Below, piece by piece: positions 10,512-24,600 of a stretch of DNA of 64,000 bases (its first letter is position 1; every line of letters starts with the position of its first letter). A program made the position numbers and the translations under genes. Source of the stretch: Metridium senile (taxonomy: Eukaryota > Cnidaria > Anthozoa > Actiniaria > Metridiidae); assembly GCA_949775045.1 (NCBI GenBank), contig OX459104.1:5625306-5689305 (forward strand). The letters are read 5' to 3'. The notes beneath the pieces were generated by a model. That model had not been told where the DNA came from and ran no database searches. It saw only the letters and a list, made by a program, of their open reading frames with translations.

Positions 10512-13500
10512 TTAACTAAATCTTGGAATTTTGGAGCTCGGCGCTTCTGTTGAGAAAATGGAACATTAAGTTATGAACTGGTCGTCATTTTGGTATGATC
10601 ACGTCATTTTACTACAAGTACCAGAATGCTTTACGACCTTTGTTTATTATTCAAATTTTAAACCCTCTTGTGAAAATTGTCTGAAAATTGTCCCTGCGCC
10701 ATCTTGAAAGGTAGCCGGGCCTTTCGTCGAAGCGAGACGAACGTTGACCTTGAAATGATAGAAACCTTAAGCACCTCGCGGGACAATTATTGAAGTGTCT
10801 ATATCATTGCAAGCTCAACGTTCGTCTCGCTTCGGTGCAAAGGCCCGGCTACCTTTCAAGATGGCGCAGGGAACTGTGCAGGGGACTATAGAGTCCTTAA
10901 GTGATGACGTCATAAAAATTTATTTTCACTTTATTATATTTTTGGTTCTCAAGTTTGATAGGCAATCAAAAAAGATGTTCACATAGCAAATTTGACCAAA
11001 ATTCAAATAGCTGCTGAGATACGGCCACTTGAATATATAATTTCCCTAACACTGTATTTTCGAATTTTTTACTTTTGGAACAGAGCGTAAATTACAGTGA
11101 TTTGTATGGGGTAATTATATATTCAAGTGGCCATATCTCTAGTTAAATTTGGCGTGTGAACGTCTTTTTTGATTTTCCATCATACTTGGCAACCGAATAT
11201 TGTTAAAGCCAAAATTTATTTTTTCGTGACGTCACAGTTAAGGACTCTATTGAAACTAATAATTTCACAAAAATTAAGTAGGCAAAGCAATCTGGTCTTA
11301 GTGGTATATGATGCTATAATGCAAATCACCCATTTAATTTTTCATTGAAGCCTTTTAATGTGCGACTCGTCGTACCGTAGTCACACGGCGAGTTGCACAG
11401 TAAATGCAAGCAAGCAGACCAATCAACACCACGTACCTTCTGACATAGAACTGCTAAAATCTCCATTGCGCATTCGATTGGTGTACATGGCCTGTAGATA
11501 CTGCTGCTCTTGTTGCTGACGTAACATCATGTTGCCAGGGAAACGCATCATGTGCATACTATCTCCACTAATAACAGAGCCGCGAGACGCCGCTATTCTC
11601 TCCTGCTGGCGTCTCTGTTCTAATAGAAACAACTGCTCGCGAGTAGGGTACCCAGGCTGTTCTCTATATTGCATGGCACCTAGGTCCACAAACTGGCCTT
11701 CCGGGGTTCTTTTAGCACCGAGCTGCATGGCACGCTCTCTTTCGGCACTTGCCATATCTTGTCCCTGGGCCCTATAAGCTAGAGGGGACATTCCTTCAGG
11801 TCCCATTTTTCCAGGGTACATTCCATAAGGGCTCATTTGTTTGGGAATGCCAAATCGAGGGTCTCCTTGCCCTCGTAAGTAGTTCCTTGTCATGAACTCT
11901 TTATGTGCCTGGTTCATCGATCCTAGACCACGTGGATCGGCTCCTGATGATTCAAGGCCCATTGTGGGTCCTTCTTTACCGGGGCTCTCTCGTTGTGGGG
12001 CTATTTCCTTCAACAGGGAGGTAAACGGTAATCTCGGCGAGCCCCGTGCACCACCTTGTTCTCCAGCTGGATCCACGTCTTTAGCTGGTGGTTTACCGTT
12101 AAAAAGATCGTCGAGGAACCCTCTGGGACGGCCACCAGCCAAGTTGGGACTATCTTGCCTTGGGGGGCCTTGATCAGATGGCCAACTTTTGAACCCCGAA
12201 GGGGGACGTTCTGAAGGTGCTTGGTTGGGCCCCTCCATTAAAGGTGAAGATCTGTTTGAATCACTCTTTGCTTTATCTGACGGACGCCTAAGATCTGATA
12301 CCAAGGGTGGAGGGGATCGTCGAGATATTGTTATAACTGGGGCCCTATTCTCTGATGCACGAGGTGAAGAAGTGTCCCTCACGGGGGACCCTAATATGTG
12401 ACTAATCGAGAGCCCAACACCTTTGTTCTTAGATGGCTGTTCCATTTGTTCCCTTGGGGTCACATTTGGTGGGGTTGGTGTGCCGTGGGGTCTGGACATA
12501 AGTTGATTTGATGGTCCTTCTGGTTTGATCTGCATGGCCTGTATTGAGGGATCTTTGTTTATTGCTGCAAGGAAATATATATATATATATTTCTAACATT
12601 CATTAATAATTAATGAGCAATTGACAAAAGAATTCACGTCCGTGACGGAGGTTTTAAATCTCATACAGATTTCGTCCGCATTGCAGTTTCAACTTGAATT
12701 TTCTCGGCCAGATTTACATTTATCTTGACAATTTTAGTAAAATATGAAAGAACTAACGTTGGACTTTCATAAGTTCTATACGTCTTCGACTCGCCGTTGT
12801 GTATCGGATACAGATCGGCCGCGAATATTCTATACACCTAATCCAAAAAACGTTGTCGGGTCCGCCGCACAGTCCTCGCGCCAAGACCGTGAAGGAAAAC
12901 ACAGTGAATATTTTGATGAGAGTGATAAAACAAGAAAATAAAAGTAGGCACAACACTATTTCGTTTAAAAAAGGACCACACTAGAGTGTGAACATGCAAA
13001 TAAATTAAATTAAATTAATTACTGATTAGATATAACCAATATCTTTCACGGTCTTGGCGCGAGGACTGTGCGGCGAACCAGACAACGTTTTTTGGATTAG
13101 GTGTATATTACATATATTTCGATTACTGATGCTTGATAGCCGTTTTAAGGGGGACACAGGGAACCCGAGACTAAAAACGGCTACGGGAAAGACTCTGCTG
13201 ATGACTAAGGGCCCGGGCAAACGGCTTCAACATCCGTTCGATTTTGTTGAATGGCAATGTTGGAGCCATTTGTTACCCCATTTCAACATTGTCATTGAAA
13301 CCGTTTAATATCCCCCTACGTTCAACATCGTTCAATTGCAACAACCATTCTACAGCGTTCAACAAAATCGAACCAATGCTGTTTTCAAATCAAATGTTGA
13401 AGCCGTTTGCCCAGGCCTTAAAACACAAAAATGAAGAAAACTTAATACAAAGGGACACAGGAACAAATGAAGAACGAGGAAAATGAAAATGGAAGCGACA

Positions 13501-13575
13501 AGAAATACAATGAACGACATGATAATGAAAAGAAGAGAGAAGTCAAAAATTGAATGGAAGGAAAGAGGAGCGAAG

Positions 13576-13672
<97 letters not shown>

Positions 13673-15652
13673 GTTTTAGTATAGAAGAAGAAAGGATAGA
13701 GGTAGGTGTTAAGAAACAACGGAATACCAATAAATGTAAGGGAAAAGTTAGCAGAATGCTCACCTTGATTGCCTGGTAGTTGTTCTGTAAGTTTCATGCC
13801 TTGATCACCAGCAGCAACAGCATGTGGAGCACCGGGGCCAACAAGTACACTGGTTTGACGTTCCTGGGGCATTCCTACCATCCCTTGTGGCATGCCCTGT
13901 GGAAGTGGTGCCAAAGGACGTCCATAGTACGGCTGCTGAGTGAATGGCTGACCAAATGACTGAGGACGAGACATGGCCACTGCTTGTTCTGATTCTCTTT
14001 TCTCCTTCTCAGCTGTTAGAGATGATGGTGTAGGTTCGCCTGGGTAAAAGAGTCATTTTTGTTTACATTTTTATCATTGAAATCAGAACAACATCAAAAG
14101 TGGGCTTTATAAATTCCATATCATTATTTATAAAATTCATGAATAATTAATGAGCAATTGTTAAAAGAATTCACGTCCGTGGCGGAGGTTGTATATCCGA
14201 TACAGATTCTTCCCGATTTGCATAAGTTTTAACTTAAATTTTCTCGGCCAGATTTACTTTTATCTTGACAATTTTAGTAAAATATGAAAGAACTAATGTT
14301 GGAGTTTTATAAGTACTATACAATATTCGTCTTCGACTCGCCACTGTATATCTCATACAGATCGGCCTCTTATATTGTATATAGTACTTAACAACTTTCG
14401 CTGAAGGGGAGGCAAAATATTGACCGAGACAAACTTGAAGTTATTGCATGTTTACATCAATAATCATTGAGCCCAACTATTGATTTAGTATAAATACAAA
14501 GTTGATTATTTCAAAAAGTACAAAAAATCAAGGCATTTTTGAAGAAAAACTGTTATTTTCTTGTGTCTAAAAAGGCAAGCAACAGTCAGGTCTCAGCATA
14601 CTACAGGGACCACAGTAATTGGTGTAAGCTGTTGTGGTGTCCCTGCCTTTGTATGAAGGAAAAGCTATTAAAATAAAAATAAAATAAGCAATGCAGCAGG
14701 CGACTATCGAAAACTAGTTCGACATTCTTAAGCCAATCAGTGTTCTCCATTTTCTATAATCACCTGCATATAAATTTTATTATGACGGATTGCTCTTTCA
14801 CCCCGATGAAGGACTAAAGTACGAAAAATTAATGAAGTGAAGTTGACATTTTTTTTACGGTGTTACAAATTTCATTCTAGGAGAGCAAATTGAACAAAAG
14901 TACATTGTACCACCAGTCACAGTCTTTTGGCAAGACCACCAGTATGGCTGCCGTTTCTTTTGTTCAATTCACTCTCCTGGGAATGATTGCAACCCAAGAA
15001 TTGTCATTAATTATACCTGATGTTGAGACAGGAGTGGTACGTGGCATGGGTGATGATGCTTCTTCCTTCTCTGATGACTTTTTCTCATCTCCACTAGCAT
15101 CACTAGCTGCTGGTGAAGTCAAAGCAGAATTTGGTGCTGCTGTAGAAGAGGGCATTGATATCATAGGTGCTGCCTGAGGACCTTTAGAACTGGGCATAAA
15201 TCCAGGTGGCAGCTGAGCCCCTTGGCCCATCCCATAACCTGGAGGCATGTTTTGACCATAAGGGCCCATTCTGCGTTGGGCCATCTGGTCCATCTGTGCT
15301 CGTTGGGCCATTTGGTCCATTTGTGCTCGTTGGGCCATTTGGTCCATTTGTGCTCGTTGGGCCATCTGGTCCATCTGTGCTCGTTGGAGCCTTGGTGGAC
15401 CATTCATGCCGGTATATCCAGGGAACTGACCTTGTACAGATCCTGGGTGGTTTGGCTGCATTTGAATAGGGATGCCGCCTGGACGTGGAGGGATCCCAGC
15501 ACTACTGGGTCTAAACTGCTCAGGGAATTGTGGCTGCCTTGGCTGTAATGTAGGTCCTGATTGGGTGGTTGGTGAGGAGGTCTGACTTGATGACTGTTGT
15601 TGTGATGTCTCAGGCATTATTTGTGAACCAGGAGCCATCTGAGGCATGCCAC
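10512..15652 (-). CDS. cecr2: CECR2 exons 11-14: low-complexity C-terminal tail
   Basis: Exons 15017-15652, 13764-14039, 11437-12564 and 10512-10546; all junctions are phase 1. The tail is rich in Gln, Met, Pro, Ser and Gly, as in vertebrate CECR2, where it is poorly conserved. Exon 11 contains four exact copies of a nine-residue unit, QRAQMDQMA. Exon 13 contains the short motif [11 protein letters not shown] and ends GDFSSSMSE. Exon 14 was chosen because a strong acceptor (pyrimidine tract, then CAG at 10,547-10,549) gives the correct phase and a stop after 11 codons. If exon 13 is not spliced, the protein would instead end four residues later at 11,423. Exons 11-13 are firm; exon 14 is a reasoned guess (about 0.6). 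Confidence 0.82.
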
Positions 15653-18600
15653 CTGGAGAACAAAATCATTAAATGAGGAGCAAGGATAGCAAAGTTGATT
15701 AGTGCAAAAAGTCCATGTTTGATTCAGTGACCTCACATCCTTATTTCAACTTCTCTCCCTTCCGTGTAGCTTTAATTAGCTTTGTAAAATTTATTAATAA
15801 TTCATAAGCTTTCCAGCCAATCCGATATGAGATATCAGATCACATGAACACCCTTGTAAAGCCCATACAAACTTAAGCACGGGGAGGGTTTGAATAATCG
15901 TCAGGGAAAACGGGTTATAACAATGAACATGTAAATCAGATACTATTCCCACTGCCCATCTACTCCCAAGGGAGATGATTAATGATATGCAAGACTATAT
16001 AAACAATGCAACGTGGTATTAGCTCATTCTTAGTTGCCCAAACTGGCGAGATGAACAACATCAAACCGGATAGTAGGATGAAAAGGGAAAATGGATGTTA
16101 CGGGGAATAATCCTATGGCGTTGAGAAAGTTTACTCGAGTATTTTTTGTCCCCCCACCCTCCCGCCCATTTTTTCGTGCGAATATTGCCTCAGCACTTTG
16201 TCCCTCAGGATCTATTTTTATTGTTTAGCTAAGAACAATGGAGTTCTATTGTTCCCATATCTTAATCATCGACCGAGGGACAATGGCCAGTGAAAATATA
16301 TTACAACCACTAGTGATACCCAAACCGGAACTCAAACCACAGGATTGAAATACAAGAGGCCTAATCTAGCCCCTGAATAAAAGAGTGCTACTAAAGTTAT
16401 TATTAAAGTTATTATATTATTATTACTAAAATCCTTACCAGGTCCTTGTGTTGTGCCAGGCTGTAGGCCCATCCTGGGGGGAGCCTGCATCCTAGATAAT
16501 CCAGGGGGAGTCATGCCATTAGGTGAAGGCCTCTGAAAAGGCATTCTTGCCTCCATACCCTGCTGTGGAAATCTCATCCCCTGGGAGTCCCCCATTGGAG
16601 CTCTTGTCAGGGAAGGGGGTTGATACTGGTATGGGTTAAACTGCCTCTGTTGTGGCATATTCAGCCTTGCCATTGTTGCATTATAATAGTTCTGGTAGAA
16701 TTGTGGAGGGTACACTGGACGTCCGTCTGGTCCAAAACCAGGAGGAACGCCACCGGGGAATTGAAAGTCCTGTGGGTGTCTGGATGCCATCATAGGATTG
16801 GGAACTCTGTTCATTCCCATTTCATTCATGAACGGAAATTGCATGGATCCTGCCCCCATTCCATGGTTACCAGGCTGGGTCTCTTGTCGGTTCATGAAGT
16901 CAGAAAACATAGGTTTTTGTTTTCCTTTCATTTCTCTCTCACGTTCTTTCTTTCTTCCCTTGCGCATTTCTTCTTCATAATCTTCATCGCTGTTGTCTTC
17001 ATCATCTGGGAAGTGTTTCTTGATTTGCCGTTCAAAGGCAGCTTTTAGTGTGTTGGCCATTTTGGTATACACTGTGGTAAGAAGAGAGAATCAACTACAT
17101 TGTAGGGTTCAATTATGCACTTACAAATGATTAGAGTGTACAAGATATATATGTGAAAACACCAATTGGCCATGTTTTAAATGAGGAGAGGCCAAGAGGG
17201 GACTGGGTACTAGTTTCTAGAATTAATGCAATGACTAGTGCGTATTCGTATAACCCACTTTTAAAATGCAAATGAGAATATGTGTAAAATAATATGCTAA
17301 TTAGGTGTGCGTGTTATAAAATGCTTGAGTTGCACTCTCGGCTTCAAATAATCAAAACAAAACATGATTGACAACGGAAACGTTTATAGATTTACTCGAA
17401 ACCTTTGTTATCAATGTTTTCCACAGTGGTTTGTGGCTCAAAGAAAAAAAATGAAAGCAAATAGCTACACGCACACATCATTAACATGTTATTTCACACA
17501 TATTCTCATTTGCATTTTAAAAGTGGATTATACGAATACGCTCTACTAACTACATAACATGAAAAAGCACATCAAAATATACCATATCACAAATTTTGAT
17601 GGTATTTGGTTGTATATTTCCATTGCAATAGTCTCTCAAAGATCCATAAGATTACAAAGGAAAGCTGTCCCTCCAAACTATACATTTCTTTATAATTTTT
17701 CACATATTTGAAAGGCTGCTGTCATTATTCAACAGAATATAATGTAACTCTGCAATCTTGTATATTTTGATGTGCTCTTTCATGCTGTGGGCTATATTTC
17801 TTAATTGCATTAAATCTACAAACTAGTACCCAGTCCCCTCCTCATTTAGAACATGGCCAATTACTAAATAGTACAATATAGTTCTATAATAAAACAATTA
17901 TTAAATCTTTCTTAAAGTTTACAGAATTATGAAATATTGAGTAACAGTTGATGGGTAATTCACACCCAGAATAGCTATGTGAGCTTATCAACGCAGGGAA
18001 TCGTGAGTATAGCTAATTAAACAATAGAATTTGCTTTGTTTCCTAGTTTTTTCATGTATACATTGTAATCTCTCATAACATAAACATAGTGGCCATTAAA
18101 AATAACATATCAGGGAAATGTACGATAATAATTAAAACACACATTACATTACACTACATCACTGCACTGTATTGCACTATTCAGTACACTGCACTACGCT
18201 ACACTACTACACTGCATTATATTACACTTCAAAAACTCATTAATAATTCATGAGAAATTTTCAAAAGAAATCGTAACCGTGACGAGTGTTTTAACTCAAG
18301 ATATAGATTCACCCTAATTTACATATACTTTAACCTTAATTTTCTCTAATAAACTTTCATAAATCCTTGATTTTGTTTTACAAAAACACAAAATATAGGT
18401 GGGAGTTTTTGAAGTCGTTCAATAAACTCGCAGATCGTGTTTTATCAGGTTTAAAACCACTTGGCTTCGCCTCGTGATTTTAAAACCTGATAAAACACTC
18501 CTGCTCGTTTATTAAACATTACTTACACAGTACACTGCACAACAGCTAGTACACTGTATAACACCTTAAAAAATTCATGAATAATTAATGAGACATTTTC

Positions 18601-21600
18601 AAAAGAAATCATGACCATGACGAGTGTTGTAAATCTGATACAACACTAGTGTTGTATATCCTGATTTGCATAAGTTTTAACTGGTAATTTTACGGTTAAA
18701 TGTATTTTAATCTTGAAAATTTTGGTTAAATATGAAAGAGCTAACCTAGACATTTTTTAAGTAGTTTACAACATTCGCGTCCGTGTTGTATCGGCGATAC
18801 AATCGCGCGCCTTCGGCTTGCGATTGTATCTGCCGATACAACACGGCCGCTCATGTTGTAAACACTACATACTACACCACACTGCACTGTATTACATTAC
18901 TCAATACATTGCACAACACTACACATTATTGTATAACTTACTGCTATCAGGGCCGTTGTACTCATCACAATTGTCAAACATAAGCTGCATGTCGTCTTGG
19001 AAATTATCCAGTTTCTTGTATGCACCCTTGTCTAGCTTCTCCTCAATTGATGATAGATCCATTGGTTGCTGTGGGCAACAAAATATAAGAAAGAAATGAA
19101 TAAATACGTAAGGTCTTAGAGGCATTCACTATCCACACAGTTGATTGTAAACTGCCTAACTAAAAAAAATGAACTAATTAAAGCATGGATATTTTAAAAT
19201 GTTTTTATAAAAGGGCCATTCCACCGTGACGGACATTACATTCACAGACCTAAATAAGCTTGTGTTTCATACACAGTTGCAATATCTTACAATTTATTTT
19301 TTCACACAACTGTCTTAGAACCTTGTCTACAATTTGCATGAAAAAAGTTTTCAGAAATAATTTTCGACTTGTCAGTTTTTTGTCCAAAAGGACCGTGACG
19401 GACATTACAGCTAAAACTACCACTAATTCCAGTTGGGTAAATTAGAAGTGAAATTCCTGTGAATTGTGAGAAGCTTATAGCAAACAATTGCTTTTTAGCA
19501 TTTGGTTATAGGTTAAGTTTTCTTACTGAAGACCTATATTTTTTAGTTGTTTTTTATATTTTTAAAAAAAAGGGAATATTTAGAGTGATGGACATTACAA
19601 GAAACGTGACGGACATTACAAATGGCAACTTCAGTAAGTCAAATATAAGAAAATTGCCTAATTTGCTTAGTAAATATCACATAGAATAGATAATATTACA
19701 GTAAAATCACAATGAGAACCTTAGTCAGTTAACTCTCTTTTTGGAGCACGCTTTTTAATGTTGTCAAATTTTCATTATTTCAATGTCTCATGTGGAATGA
19801 CCCAAAAGTACATCTTTATATATTTGCTATATATTTAATAAATATTTTAAGAATAAATAATATAAAAAAAAAATGTCTCAATCTTCTAGCCACTGCAGAC
19901 AAAAGTGTCCTACTAATGGGGAAACCCCCTCTCACTAATACTCCTACATCAAATATTCTAGGCTGGCACACAACTCTTATGCGTACATGAGTTAATTAAT
20001 AACAATTACAGTGGTTCAGACATTCCCACGGCTTATTGTGAAACGCCTTTTTAGCTGCCGCCAATCAAAAGTTATTAGTCGGTTCCTTTTAAATCTTTGA
20101 TTGACGGCAGCTAAAGACGTATTTCACAACAAGCCGTTGAAATGTCCGAGTTTGCAGAAAGTTGAAAACTGCAGTAATAGACAAAATTAAGACATAAACA
20201 AACAAATGAATAAGGTCACAAATGCCTTTCATAGTTTTGTAATAGTGCTTTCCACAGATGACGTCATGATGATGTTGACAATTAGCCAAGCCCAAAATAC
20301 ATACTTATATGCTGCAACAATGTTTTTTTGTCTTGTTGTTTCTAATTCATGGAAAAACTATGGTTTTTCGACTGATACTGATCTTCTTTTCCTTGTAATT
20401 GAAGTGTTTTTAACAAAGTTTGTCCACATTTCCATCTCACAAGGCTTTGCGAATCTATTTTTAGTAACCATGAAAAATGCTATTTTGTAAAATATTGATT
20501 ATTGCCTTTGCACTAGCCCGTACAGATAAATACTCCATTCCTGGCCAATTAAAATACCAATACTAACCTCAATGATTTCATTATACTGTGGAGCATATGA
20601 TTCATCGACTGGCTCCAAGAATGGCCATGCATTGTTGTGTTTCTTGAGATAATCCAGCACTTTATACATCCCTGTATACAGGTCTTCATCACGATCATCG
20701 TCCCCATCATATTCTGCTGGTCTTTCTCGTTTGGTAGTTTTTGTTTCTTGCTGTTCTTCCTCGTCGTTTTCTGGCATTAAAGAATCTTCTGGTATTTCTC
20801 CATTCATTCTCATCCACTGCCTCTCTTCCCTCAGTCTGGCTCTCTCTGCTCTTTCTATAAATCATATACATGAAAAAAATAATAATTATGAGTAAATAAA
20901 GTGTTAAAATAGACGACTTTCTTAATGGCCGCCACTAATTATCATAATTTTTAAAATTGAAAAGATCATATGATAGGCATTCGCCATAACAATAACTTGT
21001 GAAAGTTTGAGAACAAACAATTAAACTTGCAATAAGTTATAAGAGGGTCAAAACACAGTATTTTGTTATCTCTGTTCCCCTCCCTAACACTTCACATTTG
21101 TTATTGAGACCAAGATACAGATGTTTGTATATTTGTTTACTCTCATGTGCCTGTAGTACTGGTAGGCATCATATACAAACATCTGTATCTTGGTCACAAT
21201 AACAAATGTCAAGTGTTACGGAGGGGAACAGAGAACCAAAATGCCATGTTTTGACACAAGAATTTGAAAAATCAGAAAAACACCAAAAGGAGGCATCAAA
21301 CACCTCAGCAGAAAATTACATACAAATTTCTACATTTTTCATTTAGCATAACTTCTTTGGTATTTTAACCAGAGCATCAAAACCTTCCAAACATGCCTAT
21401 TTCAGGTGGTTCTTTCTTATGGCAATGCTAAAATACTAAAATGTTATAAATGCTATTTAAGAAAGTGGTCTATAGATAATCATTATCATCTTTATTTGAT
21501 AAACCATCAGGGGAAGTTACAATTTTTTTTCAAAATAAAACTTTAGGTACTTTTGAAACTATATACAATTCCCTAATAATTTATATAGTTTCAATTTGCA

Positions 21601-24600
21601 TAACTAGTACCCAGTCCTCTCATTCATATAGAGGGATTTCATGACAGCCATGTTTGTGGTCAAAACAATTGAGCTTTTCTCTAAAGGAACTGAATCCTTT
21701 CTATTGTACTTGCCAGCAAACATGTATGGCTGCCATGAAACTCCTCTAAAGGAAACTATTTCTCTTTTTCTTACCAGGTGATTTTTGCGCGCATACATGG
21801 CATCATTCGAGAGAGTCGTTGCCTACGTTATCCCAGGCCTATATAAATACTTCCTTAACATAACTTTACATTAAATAAATCTATGTAACTTGGACAGCAA
21901 AAGTTCTCTGCTGCTCTATCAGCAATAAAAAGAATAAAAACAAAACGCAAATGCCTAAAAGTAACTGAAATCGTTGCTGTTTCGAGGTGCCATTTTGGAA
22001 CTGTTCATTTTGACAAACAATCTTTTGCACACTGCAAAGCGAGATCACCTGGTACTAACTCTCTACTATCCTTGTCCATTACAAGAGAACTACATTACAA
22101 CTTGCGACTACTGAAACTGGGGCCACCCAATCAAATTTCAAAATATACATTTTTTGAGATTATACAAAAACCTTGTACAAGGTTCTCACAGGCTATGATG
22201 TTTCTTATTCAATTTTGATCTATTTTGTTCATATATAATGGAAATTTTTAGCATTTTAAGCAACAGAATCAAACATTTGTAGAAATTCTATTGTTCATAT
22301 TCTCAATCGTGATTGGATAATAATGTTTTGGTTGCCCTGGTTTCAGTAGTTGCACTGTAAACCGTTTAAAAAATATTAACAATACCTTGTTGTCTCCTTT
22401 CTGCTAATTGATCTCTTTCCTTTTGTTTTTCTTCTTCTTCTATTCGTTTCTCTTCAGCAAGACGTTCTCTTTCATTCAATTGTTCTTCATCTTCTTCGTA
22501 GTCAATGACTTCACTGTCTTCTTTTAGACTCATTTTGATTGCTATTCTGGTTGATGCTCTGCGAGGTGCTAATTCTAGTAGTTTCTTTTGATAGGCTCTG
22601 TCCTGGAATATGGAAAGTATATAGAGGGAGTTGTTACTAATTGTATGCCAGGGGCGAAGTGTGGTCATTTTGACAAGTACTCAAGGATATGGATTTTTGA
22701 TTTTTGAATACAAAGATATATGGAAAACGATTAAAAAACATTGGAAAATTTCCTGTCTCAAGTACGCACGTGTGTATTTGCGTAATAGATGCTACACCCC
22801 TGTATGCAATTTTATAGGCCTGGGGTTTAGTAAAAACAGGACGAAATATCATCATTATCACCATTATTATCACCATCATCATCATGAAAATCATTATAAA
22901 CATCATCACCATCACAACTGCCATCATCACCTTCATCATCATCACCATTGTCACCATAACCACCATCGCAATTATCATCACCATCACAACTACCATCATC
23001 ATCTTCATCATCATCACCATAACAATCATCATCACCATCGTCATCACAACAATAAGCACTACCATCAAAATCATCAGCACCCTTCACTATCATCATCATC
23101 ATCACCTTCGCCCTTGTCAGCATAACAATAAGCACTACTATCATCATCATCATCACCATCAGCACCCTTCACTATCATCATCATCATCACCATTGTCAGC
23201 ATAACAATAAGAACCACCATCATTTAATCACCTTCAGAATCATCACCATCATCATCATTGCAACCATCATCATCATTGCCACCATCATCATCATTGCCAC
23301 CATCATCATCATTGCCACCATCATCATCATTGCCACCATCATCATCATTGCAACCATCATCATCATTGCCACCATCATCATCATTGCCACCATCATCATC
23401 ATTGCCACCATCATCATCATTGCAAGCATCATCATCATTGCCACCATCATCATCATTGCCACCACCATCATCATTGCCACCATCATCATCATTGCCACCA
23501 TCATCATCATTGCCACCATCATCATCATTGCCACCATCATCATCATTGCCACCATCACCATCATTGCCACCATCATCATCATAATAGAGCTCACCTTTGC
23601 TTCTATCATTTTCCCAATTTCAGGGACAAAGTCCTCTGAAAGGGTCTGATAGAGCAGCTTCTCATCTCGGTGCTTTGATTTCTTAAATGATTCTGCTAAT
23701 TGTTCCCACTCTGGTTCTGTTGAACATTCAAGAGCCCACTTGGGTGTTTTGGAATGATTGTCTTCTTCTTTTTCACTGTCAAAGTCTTCTTCTTCTTCTT
23801 CACTTGAGATGTCCTCACTGCTTGAACTAAACAAAATAAAAGAATGAATAAAAGGGGTGGTGAATGGTAAATCCATTAAACTTGAGATGTCACTGCTTGA
23901 ACTAAACAAAACTAGATGCCATCTGGGCGATCACAACAGGCTTCAAATGAGACATGATGTCATTTGTTGCTAGGAACGACTGGACTGGGACCTGACCCTC
24001 CAACGAAAAAAAAAACCAGTTTGAATTTTTAGACTCAGACTTTTCCGTACACGGAAGCCAGAGTAAAAAAAGAATGAATAAAAGGGGTGGTGAATGGTCA
24101 ATCCATTAAACAGATAGCTTTATGCCAAGATTAGTGGGGATGAACATCATTCTTTATCCTCCATCATTCCAACTTAAAAAAATCTCCATCTAGGCTTCAA
24201 AGAAAAACATGCCAACTCCCACTAGTGTTCAACTACCACCTTGGCTTGCAATCTTAAATTTTAAATTATATTATATATACGGACATATCATAATTTATAC
24301 TTGTATTATATACTAAAAATAAATAATAAATAAATAACTTTTTTTAACGTCTCAATCTTCTAGCTGGACGCAGTGCACCCTACTAATCGGGGAGACTCAC
24401 TCACACTCACTACCTCTACGTTTTAATATTTTGCATACAACTCGGCCCACATGTTCATTTTTGCTACTAATTTATTGTACTTATTTATTGTACTTATTAT
24501 ATATATCATTACTAAATCATTATTCTCGCCTCATGCTCTGCAAGGAGCTAGGAGAAAACAATAATAAATCATTATTATACTATTTTCTGTTGTAACTTTC

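Noticed and set aside
11423..11436. CECR2 ending at the in-frame stop at 11,423
   Set aside because: A strong donor (GAAG|GTACGT) at 11,437 and a phase-matched last exon at 10,512-10,546 fit better, though the read-through end is not excluded.
14890..15177. 95-codon plus-strand ORF
   Set aside because: Antisense to CECR2 exon 11 and its donor.
16620..17048. 142-codon plus-strand ORF
   Set aside because: Antisense to CECR2 exon 10.
23240..23585. Regular short repeats considered as a CRISPR array
   Set aside because: Eukaryotic 18-bp tandem satellite without unique spacers.
23220..23909. 229-codon minus-strand ORF with a long VAMMMM repeat
   Set aside because: Only the first third is coding (CECR2 exon 6 and the duplicate acceptor). 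The repeat part is the intronic 18-bp satellite after the donor.
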